Positions 9,229 through 16,871 are shown, numbered from the stretch's first letter. The stretch: 24,540 bases of DNA from Prorocentrum cordatum (GCA_963575745.1 CAUYUJ010015828.1:200001-224540), one strand, 5' to 3'. Translations and numbers: made by a program. Notes: generated by a model from the sequence alone, not told the origin.

Positions 9229-9702
9229 TACTGCTGATGGATGTTGGATTAGGATGATGGTTGGATGAGGCGGCGGATGAGTATGGTGGATCCCCCCCGA
9301 AAGGTCCTACGGCGAACTGGTTAGTATCGATGATTTGTTTCCCATGCGCGGATACGACGCGGAAATCCCCCGTGAGACTCGACACATTCCCAGGACTGGG
9401 CTATATCATCCCTGAGTCGATTCGATGACGGTCCCCGGGGCACCGCGAGGGGCCTCTGTAGAGGACGAATATCGGCGGAAAACCTCCTTCCTTGATTACT
9501 TTCTCCTCGAGACGTTGGATCTCTGTGGCCCCCCGGCCCCAAGCGTCCGAGGTTCTGGACGGCCCTGGGGGTCCGGGAAGCGGCCTTTCCAGAGGCTTCC
9601 GAGCGCCACGGCCATGGCGATCCCGTGTGGCGTCGCCCGGACCTCAGGGTCGCGCGCGTGGCCGACAGGGCCAGGTCTCCCCGACGCCATGATTTTTTCA
9701 TG
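9229..9702. other. Spacer with one arm of the R2 repeat
   Basis: The segment from about 9425 to 9500 matches the R2 foldback arm: GACGGTCCCCGGGGCACCGC, then GCCTCTGTAGAGG and AAAACCTCC. GCCATGATTTTTTCATGACG at about 9687-9706 matches the outer end of the same family. The rest is GC-rich and without a recognisable gene. Confidence 0.5.
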
Positions 9703-9969
9703 ACGTCGATCCCCAGAGTTCTCGATCGAGAATTCTGGGGATCGACGTAATGAACAGATTCTGGGGATCGAGAATCGAGAATTCTGAGGATCGACGTTTC
9801 TTATCGAGAGTTCTCGATCGAGAATTCTGGGGATCGACGTGATGAACAAATTCTGAGGATCGAGAATCGAGAATTCTGGGGATCGACGTTTCTCATCGAG
9901 AGTTCTCGATCGAGAATTCTGGGGATCGACGCCTCTGATTCCCAGAACTCTCGATCGAGAATTCTGGGG
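9703..9969. repeat. Palindromic tandem repeat built on GATCGAGAATTCTGGGG
   Basis: The first 46 bases (9703-9748) form a palindrome with one mismatched pair, centred on CTCGATCGAG. A unit of about 92 bp then repeats just over twice, and every sub-unit carries GAGAATTCTG[A/G]GGATCGACG. EcoRI (GAATTC), PvuI-type (CGATCG) and AATTCT words therefore recur in register. Confidence 0.9.
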
Positions 9970-9980
9970 GTGAGAATCGC

Positions 9981-10032
9981 GAGAAGCCGGTCCCGGGGAA
10001 TGGGTCGACCCATTCCCCGGGACCGGCTTCTC
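9981..10032. repeat. Perfect 52-bp palindrome
   Basis: The left half starts GAGAAGCCGGTCCCGGGG and ends at the centre GTCGAC; the right half is its exact reverse complement with no spacer. The right half continues directly into an R2 arm (CTTCTCATCCCGAGCCG at 10026-10042), so the palindrome looks like two R2 ends fused head to head, one of them reduced to its tip. Confidence 0.9.
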
Positions 10033-10150
10033 ATCCCGAGCCGTGTTCTGGGCGGCCCCGAGGCCCGGCATATTGAGGGCCCCTGTGCAGAGGCCGAACA
10101 TGGCGAACAGCCTCCCGTCATGATTTTGTTCACTGCTCGAGGGGGTCCGG
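10033..10150. repeat. R2 repeat, forward arm
   Basis: Shared words with the 6640-7215 foldback element include ATCCCGAGCCG, CGGCCCCGAGGCC, GAGGGCCCCTG and CCTCCCGTCATGATTTTGTTC. It begins at the end of the 52-bp palindrome. There is no coding signal. Confidence 0.65.
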
Positions 10151-10530
10151 GGGCCCCCTGCAGCAACGTCATCAGTTTCCGGCCCTTGGGGTCTGCACGA
10201 CGAGCCGTGCATTCGTCTCTCCCGCTCTCCCGCCGCCGCGGCTGCTGCTGCCGCCCCCGCCGTTGTCTTTTCCTCTCCACTGTGCTGCCGAGTTGAGCGC
10301 TAGGGATCGCCAGGGCAGGCCCGTGCCGAAACGCAACGAAACGAGGGGGTCCGGGGCCCACCCCCCCCCCCCGCGCCGACCGCTGGGGCGGCGCCGGAAA
10401 GCCCGCTGCTCCTGGGGCAGCACGCGTGGCCTGCGGGGGTGGCCCCTGCCCGACCGCGGCGCGGGAGCGGCGGGCTCGCTGGGCGGAGGCGCCGGGGGGG
10501 GGGGCTGGGGCGGGGGGGTGCTGCAGTCAA

Positions 10531-10870
10531 CCCGCACAGTAAGGATGGGCAACCTTCCCAAGGGTACTCCAGATTTCGTAATAAAAGGGAGGGGGTCTGG
10601 ACCCTCCAAGACAAGCCATTTCAGACCCCCCCCCGTGGGAGAACCCTCCAAAACATCGTCCCCAGACCCCCCCAGGCCCTCCAAGATAGCTTGGAAAAGA
10701 CCCCCCCCGAAATGAGACCCCCTCCCTTTATTACGAAACCTGGGGTACCCTTACATCCTTGCTGCCTCGGCCCATCCTTGGCCACTTTCGTGGGCCGCGC
10801 CCCGCTCGGAAAGCTTCGAAATGGGCGTCCAAGGCCCTTACATCCTCATCGCGCATCCTTACTGTGCGGG
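10531..10870. mobile_element. Foldback element of about 340 bp
   Basis: CCCGCACAGTAAGGATG at 10531-10547 is the exact reverse complement of 10854-10870. An inner pair also matches: AGATTTCGTAATAAAAGGGA (left, from about 10570) against TCCCTTTATTACGAAACCT (right, ending near 10741), together with GGGTACTCC against GGGGTACCC. The element ends 17 bp before the MITE-A copy at 10888. No target-site duplication is evident. Confidence 0.7.
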
Positions 10871-10887
10871 TTTACGTATGGGATGCG

Positions 10888-11238
10888 GTCGGGGCGTGTA
10901 CCTCTACAGGAGGATGATTCAAAGATGGGAACAAATAGTCCCAGAGATCCAACGACTCGAGAACATCAAGACGGAGGTTTCTCGCCGATTTCGATCTCTG
11001 CAGAGGCCCTCGCCGGGCCCTGGCACCGTCAAGAAACGACTCGGGATGAAAAACCGGTCCTCGAGACTTCTGGGGGCCGCGTATTGAAAAAAAACACGAC
11101 GTCGGATCCCTGGGACTCAAGAATAGGAAAAGATCGTCTGGGGACGATGCTTCGACTATTTCTGGCTCTTTTTGAACATGTGCTTCAAATCTGTCTGAGC
11201 TTTCGCCCCAGGTCCGCCTGTAGGAGGACATGCCCGAC
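10888..11238. mobile_element. MITE-A, 351-bp copy carrying an R2 arm
   Basis: The head GTCGGGGCGTGTACCTCTAC and the tail GTAGGAGGACATGCCCGAC pair as the MITE-A TIR. Inside, 10960-11110 is the R2 repeat in reverse orientation (CCGTCAAGAAACGACTCGGG and ACGACGTCGGATCCC). The tail half (GTCTGGGGACGATGC, then GACTATTTCTGGC) is shared with the 194-336 copy. The size difference from 143 bp is largely explained by the R2 cargo. Confidence 0.75.
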
Positions 11239-11640
11239 CCAGTGCTTGGAGAAGGAAGGCGGCGGAGGAAGTGGAGCACCGAGCGGGGGAGGTGATCGTT
11301 GTCTTCTTCCCTGCTTTGCCGACCGGCGCGGGCCCTCGCCTCCCCCCCTCCTCCGCCCCCCCCTCGCCTGTTCTGCCGAGCAGGCGGGCAGCAGGCAGGC
11401 GCAGACCCCGTGGGGTTCCAGGTGGCCCCTCGCGCCTTTTCCGTGCTCGCTCGTGCGCGTCTCTCTGGTTTCCCCCTCTCCAGGGGCTTCTTCCTTGTTT
11501 GTCCCACGCCACTCCTCCTTCTCCTCCCCCCTCCTCCTACCTCCTACCTCCCTCCTCCTCCTTCCTCCTCGCTCCTATCCTCCCTCATCCTCCCTCCTCC
11601 TCCTCCTCCCCTCCCCCTCACTCCCACAAATTGACTCAAT
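11239..11640. other. GC-rich spacer ending in a TCC tract
   Basis: No convincing coding sequence. 11511-11625 is a TCC/CTC pyrimidine microsatellite that leads directly into the duplicated segment at 11641. The second copy of that segment (22319) is also preceded by a TCC tract. Confidence 0.6.
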
Positions 11641-11940
11641 ATGAATACCTACTCTCCCTCTTCCCCTGATGCCGTCTTTTGCGTATTCGCCCCCCCCCCC
11701 CCGCGTACTGTTTTTTACACACACGATTTCCCGGAGTTGGGTTTTCGCTTGCGTTTTAAAAACTTGTTTTTCAAAATGCTGATCTCGCTGAGGCGCCGGC
11801 CTCATTTCTGCTTCCGAATCGTTCCGAATCGTGCTCCCGCTGCAGCGTGGGCCTCATTTTCGGATCGGTGATTTGCCTCCGTCGTTCAGGATGGCGTTCT
11901 CGCCCCAGCGCGGGCCTCTTTCTCGCGCGCCCATCCGCCC
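11641..11940. repeat. Near-identical duplication D1, copy 1 (abuts gap)
   Basis: These 300 bases match 22319-22617 with a single visible indel (ACCTACT here, ACTACT there), including an equal 13-C run. Internally it holds a loose repeat of GCG[C/T]GGGCCTCATTT words. It ends exactly at the N gap. The identity means either a very recent duplication or the same locus placed twice by the assembler. Confidence 0.9.
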
Positions 11941-12040
11941 NNNNNNNNNNNNNNNNNNNNNNNNNNNNNNNNNNNNNNNNNNNNNNNNNNNNNNNNNNNN
12001 NNNNNNNNNNNNNNNNNNNNNNNNNNNNNNNNNNNNNNNN
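11941..12040. other. Assembly gap of 100 N
   Basis: Exactly 100 undetermined bases, the usual placeholder for a gap of unknown length. In the other copy of the left flank the sequence continues into a CA-rich repeat of about 590 bp, so a low-complexity tract probably lies in this gap. Confidence 1.
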
Positions 12041-12474
12041 CCAGAGGCCCCCAAGAGCCCCCCAAGAGGCCACAAGACGCAACAAAGAGGCCTCCAAAGA
12101 GGCCCCCAAGTTCCTAAGAGTCCCAGCAGGCCCCCAGGAAGCCCCAAGAGACCCCCAAGAAGCCTCCCAGAGGCCCCCCAGAGGCATCTGCTCCCCAGAG
12201 GCTCCCTCCGGAAAGACTCCAAGAAGCATCATGATGACTTGACCCACAAGCTGGAGCTCCCTGGAGCTCCCTCGGAACTCTGCTGGAGTTCTCTTGAGCT
12301 ATCGTGACGCCCTCGGGGGCAGTCGATCGGCTCCCTTCGACAAGGTGCGAGCCACATCTCTACAGGTCTCCTCGAAACCCGTCCTGCCAACCCTACCATT
12401 CTCCCTGGGCACGAGCACACCGCGCAGCCAGTGATGCGAAATGGGCCGACGGAGTGAGCGAAACGATTCAATGA
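12041..12474. other. Degenerate CCCCCAAGAG repeat, then unassigned spacer
   Basis: 12041-12200 is the complementary form of the degenerate CTTGG repeat (AGGCCCCCAAGAG words with a period near 12-13). 12201-12474 has no repeats or coding signal that I can identify. Confidence 0.5.
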
Positions 12475-14255
12475 CATGGTCGGGGCGGAGGGGGCGCTGG
12501 GCTGCTGGGGGACAATGAGGGGATGGGGGCGGGGGCGGTGTCCTGCGGGGGGAGGAAAAGGGTGCGACGCGACAGTCAAATCGACGGGGCGGAAAGGTCG
12601 CTAGGCTGCTGCTGGACTGGGGAGAAACAGCGGGAGCGGTGTCCTGCGATGTGGAGAGGGAGGGGAGGGTGCGGTGCAACAAGAACATGGTCGGAGCGGA
12701 AGGAGTACTGGGTTGCTGGAGGACCGTGGGGGGCTTGGGCGAGGGCGGTGCCCTGCGGGGGGGAGGGGGGGTTCGACAAGAAAATGGTCGGGCCGGGGGG
12801 GGCACTGGGCTGCTGGGGGCCAGTGTGGGGAGAGGAGACGGGGGCGCTGCTCTGCTGGGTGAGAGGGGAGGGGGGGGGGGGCGCGATGCGAACATGAAAG
12901 CTGGTCGGGGCTGAGGGGGCGCTTGGCTGCTGGGGGGGCAATTCGGGGGTGCGGGGGCAGGGGCGGCGCGCTCTGCGGTGTAGGTGGGGGGGAGGGGGGG
13001 GGGAAAGGGGAGCGAACATCAAATTGCCAGGGCGGAAATGTCACTGGGCTGCGACGGGGAGGCGGGGGAAGGGGGAGTGCGCTGCGCAGATCGTGCGGTC
13101 GGGGCGGATGGGGCGCTGGGCTGCGGGAGAACAATGGGGAACGGGGCGGGGGGGGGGTCCTGCGGGGAGGACGGCAGAGGGGTGTGAACATACAGTGGCC
13201 GGGGTGGAAGGGCAATGGGCTGCTAGGGGGCAATGGGGAGAACGGGCGGGGGCGGTGTTCTTGCGGTGTGGGCGGGGATTGGGTGGGCGAGAGGGGAGGG
13301 GCGTTGCGAACAATACACTGGTCGGGGCGGAGGGGGGCACTGGGCTGCTGCTGGACCGTGGGGAAAGGGAGCGGTAACGGTGTCCTGCGTGCGGGAGGGG
13401 TGGGAAGGCCGTGAGAAAATAAAGTTGTCGGGGCGGAGGGGGATCAAGGCTGCTGGGGGGCAGTGTGGAGAGAGGGGACGGGGCGGTGCCTTGCGGGGTG
13501 AGTGGGGAGACGGGGGGGAGTGAGATGCGACAATAAACTCGTCGGGGTGGAGGGGGTGCTGGGCTGCTTGGTGACAGTTGGGGGGCAAGGGGCGAGGGCG
13601 GTATCCTGCGGGGGCAAAGGGGGGGGTCGGTGTGAAAATGAAGTGTCGGAGCGGAGGGGGCACTTGGCTGCTAGCGGACGATGTAAGGATATGGGGCGGG
13701 GGCGGTGCCATGCGGAGGGGGCTGAGTCCGGCGGGAGAATAAACTGGTCGGGACAGAGGGGGCACTGGGCTGCTGGGGGAACAAAGGAGGGGGGCTGGGG
13801 CGGAACCCTGCGTGGGGCGGTGAGGGTGAGGGGCGCGGCGCGACGATCAAATGGTCGGGGCGGTGACACAGGGCTGCTAGGGTGCAGTGTGGGGAGAGGG
13901 GTCGGGGGCAGTGCCCTGCGGGGTGGGTGGGGAGGGGCGTGCGCGGTGCGAAAATCAAGCGGTCGGGGCGGAGGGGCGGGCTGGCTCTGTCCTGCAGAAG
14001 GGGGGGGGGGGGGCGAAAGGAAAGCTGTCGGGGCGGAGGGGGCATTGGGCGCAGAAAGCTTGGGGCTGCTGGTGGACAACCGGGCTGCCGGTGAAGGCTG
14101 GGCTGCTTGAAAACGGGAACGGGGGGGCGGTGCGAAAAGAATGTGGCGGAGGCGGAGGGGACACTGGGCTGCTGGGGGACAGCAGGGGGAGGGGCGGGGG
14201 CGTTGTCCTGCGGGGTGGAGGCGGGGGCGGGGGCGGTGCGACAAAAATGGTCGGA
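12475..14255. repeat. G-rich minisatellite, about 105-bp unit, roughly 17 copies
   Basis: Each unit contains GGTCGGGGCGGAGGGGGC, CTGGGCTGCTGGGGGACA, a GGGGCGGGGGCGGTG block, CCTGCGGGG and an A-rich AAAATAAA/ACAATAAA stretch. The GGGCTGCTG motif recurs about every 95-120 bases (near 12498, 12605, 12710, 12807, 12926, 13448, 13768, 13874 and 14168). Open frames across it on both strands are repeat translation, not genes. It lies 3' of the minus-strand gene's last visible exon and may be within its next intron. Confidence 0.85.
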
Positions 14256-14305
14256 GCACTAGACACAGTGTGCAAGATAAGAACGGCTCTTAAACTCTCG
14301 GAGGT

Positions 14306-14405
14306 GATCTCTTGGATCGGCGCTGGACCCCCTCCCTGGGGCGGAGCGCGCCAGGGGCGGCGCCAGACGCGCCGCCAGGACGAGCCAGCGCCGGTCCAAG
14401 AAATC
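14306..14405. mobile_element. MITE-D, 100 bp, probably in a downstream intron
   Basis: GATCTCTTGGATCGGCGCTGG pairs with CCAGCGCCGGTCCAAGAAATC (14385-14405), a 21-bp TIR with two mismatches. The element starts about 54 bases beyond the donor of the last visible exon of the minus-strand gene, so it probably lies in the following intron. A related end (CTTCTTGGGTCAGCGCTGG, then ACGCCCC) occurs near 21785-21813. Confidence 0.75.
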
Positions 14406-14459
14406 CGCGCGGGCAGCCGGGAAGTTGTGCTGATGCGGTGTCTGTTTTGCTCTGCGAGC

Positions 14460-15993
14460 CTCAGCTCCTCGGCCTGCTCCTCGCAGCGCTCGGCGACGCC
14501 GCGCTGCAGCTCGTGGCAGGGCGCGCCCAGCCGGACCAGCGCCGCCAGCCCGTCGCACAGCTCCGGCAGCGCGGCCCCGCCGTCGGCCTCGCGCGACGCC
14601 CGCGCGAGGCGCGCCGCGGCGGCCCCGGCCGCCGCGTCGTCCCGCACGCGCATGGCCAGGAAGGCCCGCAGCGCCGTCGCGAGGTCCGCGGGGGAGAAGC
14701 TGTGGGCCTCACCTCGGGCGGCGGGGAGAGGGGCGGGCCGGGCGCGAGGGGGCGGGGAGTGGCCCCTGCGCCGGGGCCTGCGCGGGCCGCCGTCGCGGCA
14801 CGCCGCGCGGCGGGCGGGGGCGCCTTGCGCGCGGCCCGACGCAGCCGCGCGGGCGCGCGAGCGCCCGCGCGGTCGAGCCCGCTCTCTTCTGCGCCGCTCG
14901 CCTGCCAGCCTGCGCTGCGCAAGCCGCACCAGGGCTCGGTCCACGAGGTGGAGGGACGCGTGCGAGTACAGCAGCGACGCCAGGTGGGGCGCCCGCAGGT
15001 GCTCCTGTCGGCTGCACGCAAGGAGTGACCCTGGGCACGGGTGGCCTTTGGTGCGCGGCTTCGGGGGGCCGCGGGGAAGGGCCAAAACCAGGCGCGCAAG
15101 TGGGCCCGCGGAGGTCATTCTGGCAAGGAGTCCATCGTACGTGTAGGCGACTCCTGCTGGCGCGGGTGCAGGAGCCACCGCGTCGCCGTGGCGAAGAGCT
15201 TTTCCTCTCGGCACGCCAGCTTTGCGTAGGAGTGCATGCACACGCACAGCCCTGCGACGCCGAGCTGCGGCATCTTCTCGGGGATCTCCCTCGCTGGGCG
15301 CTGCTTTATTCGGGACTACAATAGAGCAGAGAAGCCACCCCCATAATAAACACCCCAACGAGCGAAGCCGTTTAGTACACGCACCCAAGGAAAGAATCGA
15401 TCAGGGCAGGGCTGTTTAGTAGACGCCCAAAGGCCGTTTCGTAAACGCCAAATCTGAGGGTCGGGGTGTGTTTCTGTTCTCCCTTGGGGTAAACGGGGGG
15501 ATGAGCTTACACCTTCCGCGCCCCGTTTGCCCCCAGGAGTGCCCCTTTCAGGGCCCCTAGGGCGCGCCAGAGGTGCACCTGTCTTCCTCCCCCTCCATTT
15601 GTCGCCCCCCCTTTACAGTGGAGGCCCGACCACAAGAAACCTTTCACAAGCCACCCAACCCCGAGACCCCAGGATGTCCACTGATTTTTCGTGTGGGAAC
15701 GTCACGGCGTCCATTGCAGAGCTATCGAACCCCCAGAAACCCAGGGGGAGGCGGAGGGGGTGAGGAGGGGGGGGGAGTAGGAGGAGGGGGAGTAGGAGGA
15801 GGAGGAGGAGGAGGAGGAGGAGGAGGAGGAGGAGGAGGAGGAGGAGGAGGAGGTGCTTCTTGGCATGGGCTTCCACTGTACGCAGAACGCTCGACCTCGC
15901 CAGGCGGGCCAGGAGCCGCGGCGGGCTGCGCCGGGCCAGGGTGCAGGCGTGCAGGAGGCGGACGACGTCGCTGCCGGAGAGCGCGCCGCACTC
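14460..15993 (-). CDS. Split gene for a FASTK/RAP-like helical-repeat protein, partial
   Basis: Four exons join in frame on the minus strand: 15993-15896 (98 nt), 15289-15154 (136 nt), 15004-14902 (103 nt) and 14712-14460 (253 nt), giving about 196 residues with no stop. The product is a run of amphipathic helix pairs: LSGSDVVRLLHACTLARRSP, VAGLCVCMHSYAKLACREEK, RAPHLASLLYSHASLHLVDR and FSPADLATALRAFLAMRVRD. This resembles the roughly 35-40-residue helical repeats of FAST-kinase-like, RAP-domain and heptatricopeptide proteins, which in alveolates act on mitochondrial or plastid RNA; that role is inferred. Start codon, upstream exons and any C-terminal RAP domain are not visible. Donors are GT, GA and GC in order, with acceptors AG, and short direct repeats bracket each intron. 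The third junction (14902/14712) has an alternative at 14895/14699. Alternative identity: another alpha-solenoid RNA-binding family such as OPR. Confidence 0.75.
14713..14901 (-). other. Intron, GC-AG type, 189 bp
   Basis: The donor reads GCAG|GCGAGC and the acceptor CCCGAG|GTGAGG. AGGCGAG at the donor and AGGTGAG at the acceptor are a 7-bp direct repeat with one mismatch. The interior has GC-rich inverted words (GCGCGGGCGCTCGCG). The intron is open in the exon frame, so retention would add about 63 residues of Arg/Ala/Pro-rich sequence. Confidence 0.55.
15005..15153 (-). other. Intron, GA-AG type, 149 bp, containing an introner-like element
   Basis: The donor reads CAG|GAGTCG and the acceptor GACAG|GAGCAC, so CAGGAG is present exactly at both ends. 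Splicing here joins HPRQQ to EHLRAP in phase 0, whereas the upstream reading frame meets a TGA inside the intron. With no GT available, the donor must be GA if this junction is right. GA and GC donors are known in dinoflagellate genes. Confidence 0.7.
15014..15128 (-). mobile_element. MITE-B copy inside the 149-bp intron
   Basis: Read on the minus strand, this segment begins GCCAGAATGACC and ends GGGTCACTCCTTGCGTGC, imperfect TIRs of the MITE-B type. Its interior GGTTTTGGCCC...CCGCGG...GAAGCCGCGCACCAAAGG aligns in order with GGTTTGGTCC...CGCGG...GAAGCTGCGCACCAGAGG of the free copy at 1892-2057 and with the copy at 7412-7579. It fills most of the intron, leaving about 25 bp at the donor side and 9 bp at the acceptor side. 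Confidence 0.65.
15290..15895 (-). other. Intron, GT-AG type, 606 bp
   Basis: The donor reads GGCGAG|GTCGAG and the acceptor CAGCGAG|GGAGAT, with GCGAGG at both ends. Joining gives RLAREIPEKM in frame (phase 2). Near its acceptor side lies a three-fold GCCGTTTAGTA[C/G]ACGC repeat (15370-15455), with AACACCCC and GGGGTGTGTT at its outer ends. A GGA microsatellite occupies 15745-15852, close to the donor. Confidence 0.65.
15745..15852. repeat. GGA microsatellite within the intron
   Basis: This is a homopurine run of GGA units; the part from about 15790 is uninterrupted. On the transcribed (minus) strand it is a CCT/TCC pyrimidine tract starting about 43 bases downstream of the 5' splice site at 15895. 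Confidence 0.9.
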
Positions 15994-16090
15994 CTGGGGA
16001 GGGGCTCGAAGCACTGCACGAGCACGCACAGTCGGGGCGTTTTGCCCCAGGGAACCCTATCGAAGGAGCGAAGCCCCTGTCTTCCATAAA

Positions 16091-16271
16091 TCAGGAGAGA
16101 CAGAAGTACCACTACCACCAGCTAGGGGGGTGGCCGCTCCCTCCCCTCGAGCTGGTGGCACCTCCTTCGGGGAACTCTCTGGAGGCATGCCCGGAACGAG
16201 GTGCCACCAGCTCGAGAGGGTGGGACAGCCACCCCCCTAGCTGGTGGTAGTGGTACTCTTGTCTCTGGTGA
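16091..16271. mobile_element. Foldback element with 69-bp arms
   Basis: 16096-16164 pairs with 16198-16266: AGAGACAGAAGTACCACTAC against the complement of GTAGTGGTACTCTTGTCTCT, continuing through CACCAGCTAGGGGGGTGGC and CTCGAGCTGGTGGCACCTC with only a few mismatches, around a loop of 33 bases. Outer bases TCA (16091) and TGA (16271) may extend the TIR. TAAA borders both sides, offset by one base, so no exact target-site duplication can be claimed. Confidence 0.85.
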
Positions 16272-16740
16272 GTAAATTAAACTTCGATCTCCCATCGAAC
16301 ACCGAAGGACAACCTGGGGCAGGCCGTGACGCAACGACGGGACACGGAGCCCCTCCCCAACGAAAAGGCTTCCTCCTCCAGCGCCCCGGCTCTGGCTTGG
16401 CGGCGACCGCGGGTTTGGAAGGCGAGCCCGGGCGGGCCTCCTCGGGAGGCTCGGAGGCCCCCGGGCCTTCCGAGGAGCCTTGGAGGCTCTCCCCGAAGGC
16501 ACGAGAGACTTTCCAGAGGGCGCGAGGGCGTCTGAGGCGCCCCGCCGCCCTCTGAGGGCGCCTGCGCCTCCTCGCTTCCCCCGCCGCGCTCGCCGCCGAG
16601 CCGCGCCCCGCGGCCGCGGAGAAGCGCGAGGGGCGGGCCCTGTGCGTCGAGGGTGGGTCGCGGGACGGATCGCGGGATGGGTCGCGGGGTGGGTCGCGGG
16701 GTGGGTCGCGGGGTGGGTCGCGCGGGGGGCGACGACAACA
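16272..16740. other. GC-rich spacer with a 12-bp tandem repeat
   Basis: 16655-16726 is GGGTCGCGGGGT repeated about six times. A minus-strand open frame across 16300-16620 is Pro/Gly/Ala/Arg-rich; it could be an upstream low-complexity exon of the helical-repeat gene, but I see no domain and no supported splice junction. Confidence 0.45.
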
Positions 16741-16871
16741 GCAGCAACCATCATGTGCAGACTGGTCGCTTTCACCAGCTCGCGGGTCATCCAACCCGTA
16801 CGTCCCAAACCCTCGATGCCCACCCTCTTCGTCTTCGATCGCACCCCCCTTCGGGGTATTTCGCCACCGCG
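16741..16871 (+). repeat. Dispersed repeat R3, copy a
   Basis: Begins GCAGCAACCATCATGTGCAG, then ACTGGTCGCTTTCACCAGCT, GTCCCAAACCCTCGATGCCC and CTTCGATCGCACCCCC. The same order of words is seen at 18461-18560 and 18930-19051, and in reverse complement at 18190-18305. The copies are diverged, so the family is old. No coding frame is conserved between copies. Confidence 0.7.

Noticed and set aside
8594-9385. A 263-residue minus-strand frame rich in Pro, Ser and Leu
   Set aside because: It is the translation of the GGA/TCC microsatellite.
9703-9969. CRISPR-like regular repeats
   Set aside because: The units are palindromic tandem copies with no unique spacers, and the context is eukaryotic.
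12299-14259. Multiple overlapping Pro- or Gly-rich frames of 100-270 residues
   Set aside because: They are produced by the 105-bp G-rich minisatellite, in several frames and on both strands at once.
16091-16271. Exact target-site duplication around the 69-bp-arm foldback
   Set aside because: TAAA is present on both sides but offset by one base relative to the TIR ends, and in AT-rich flanks this can be chance.
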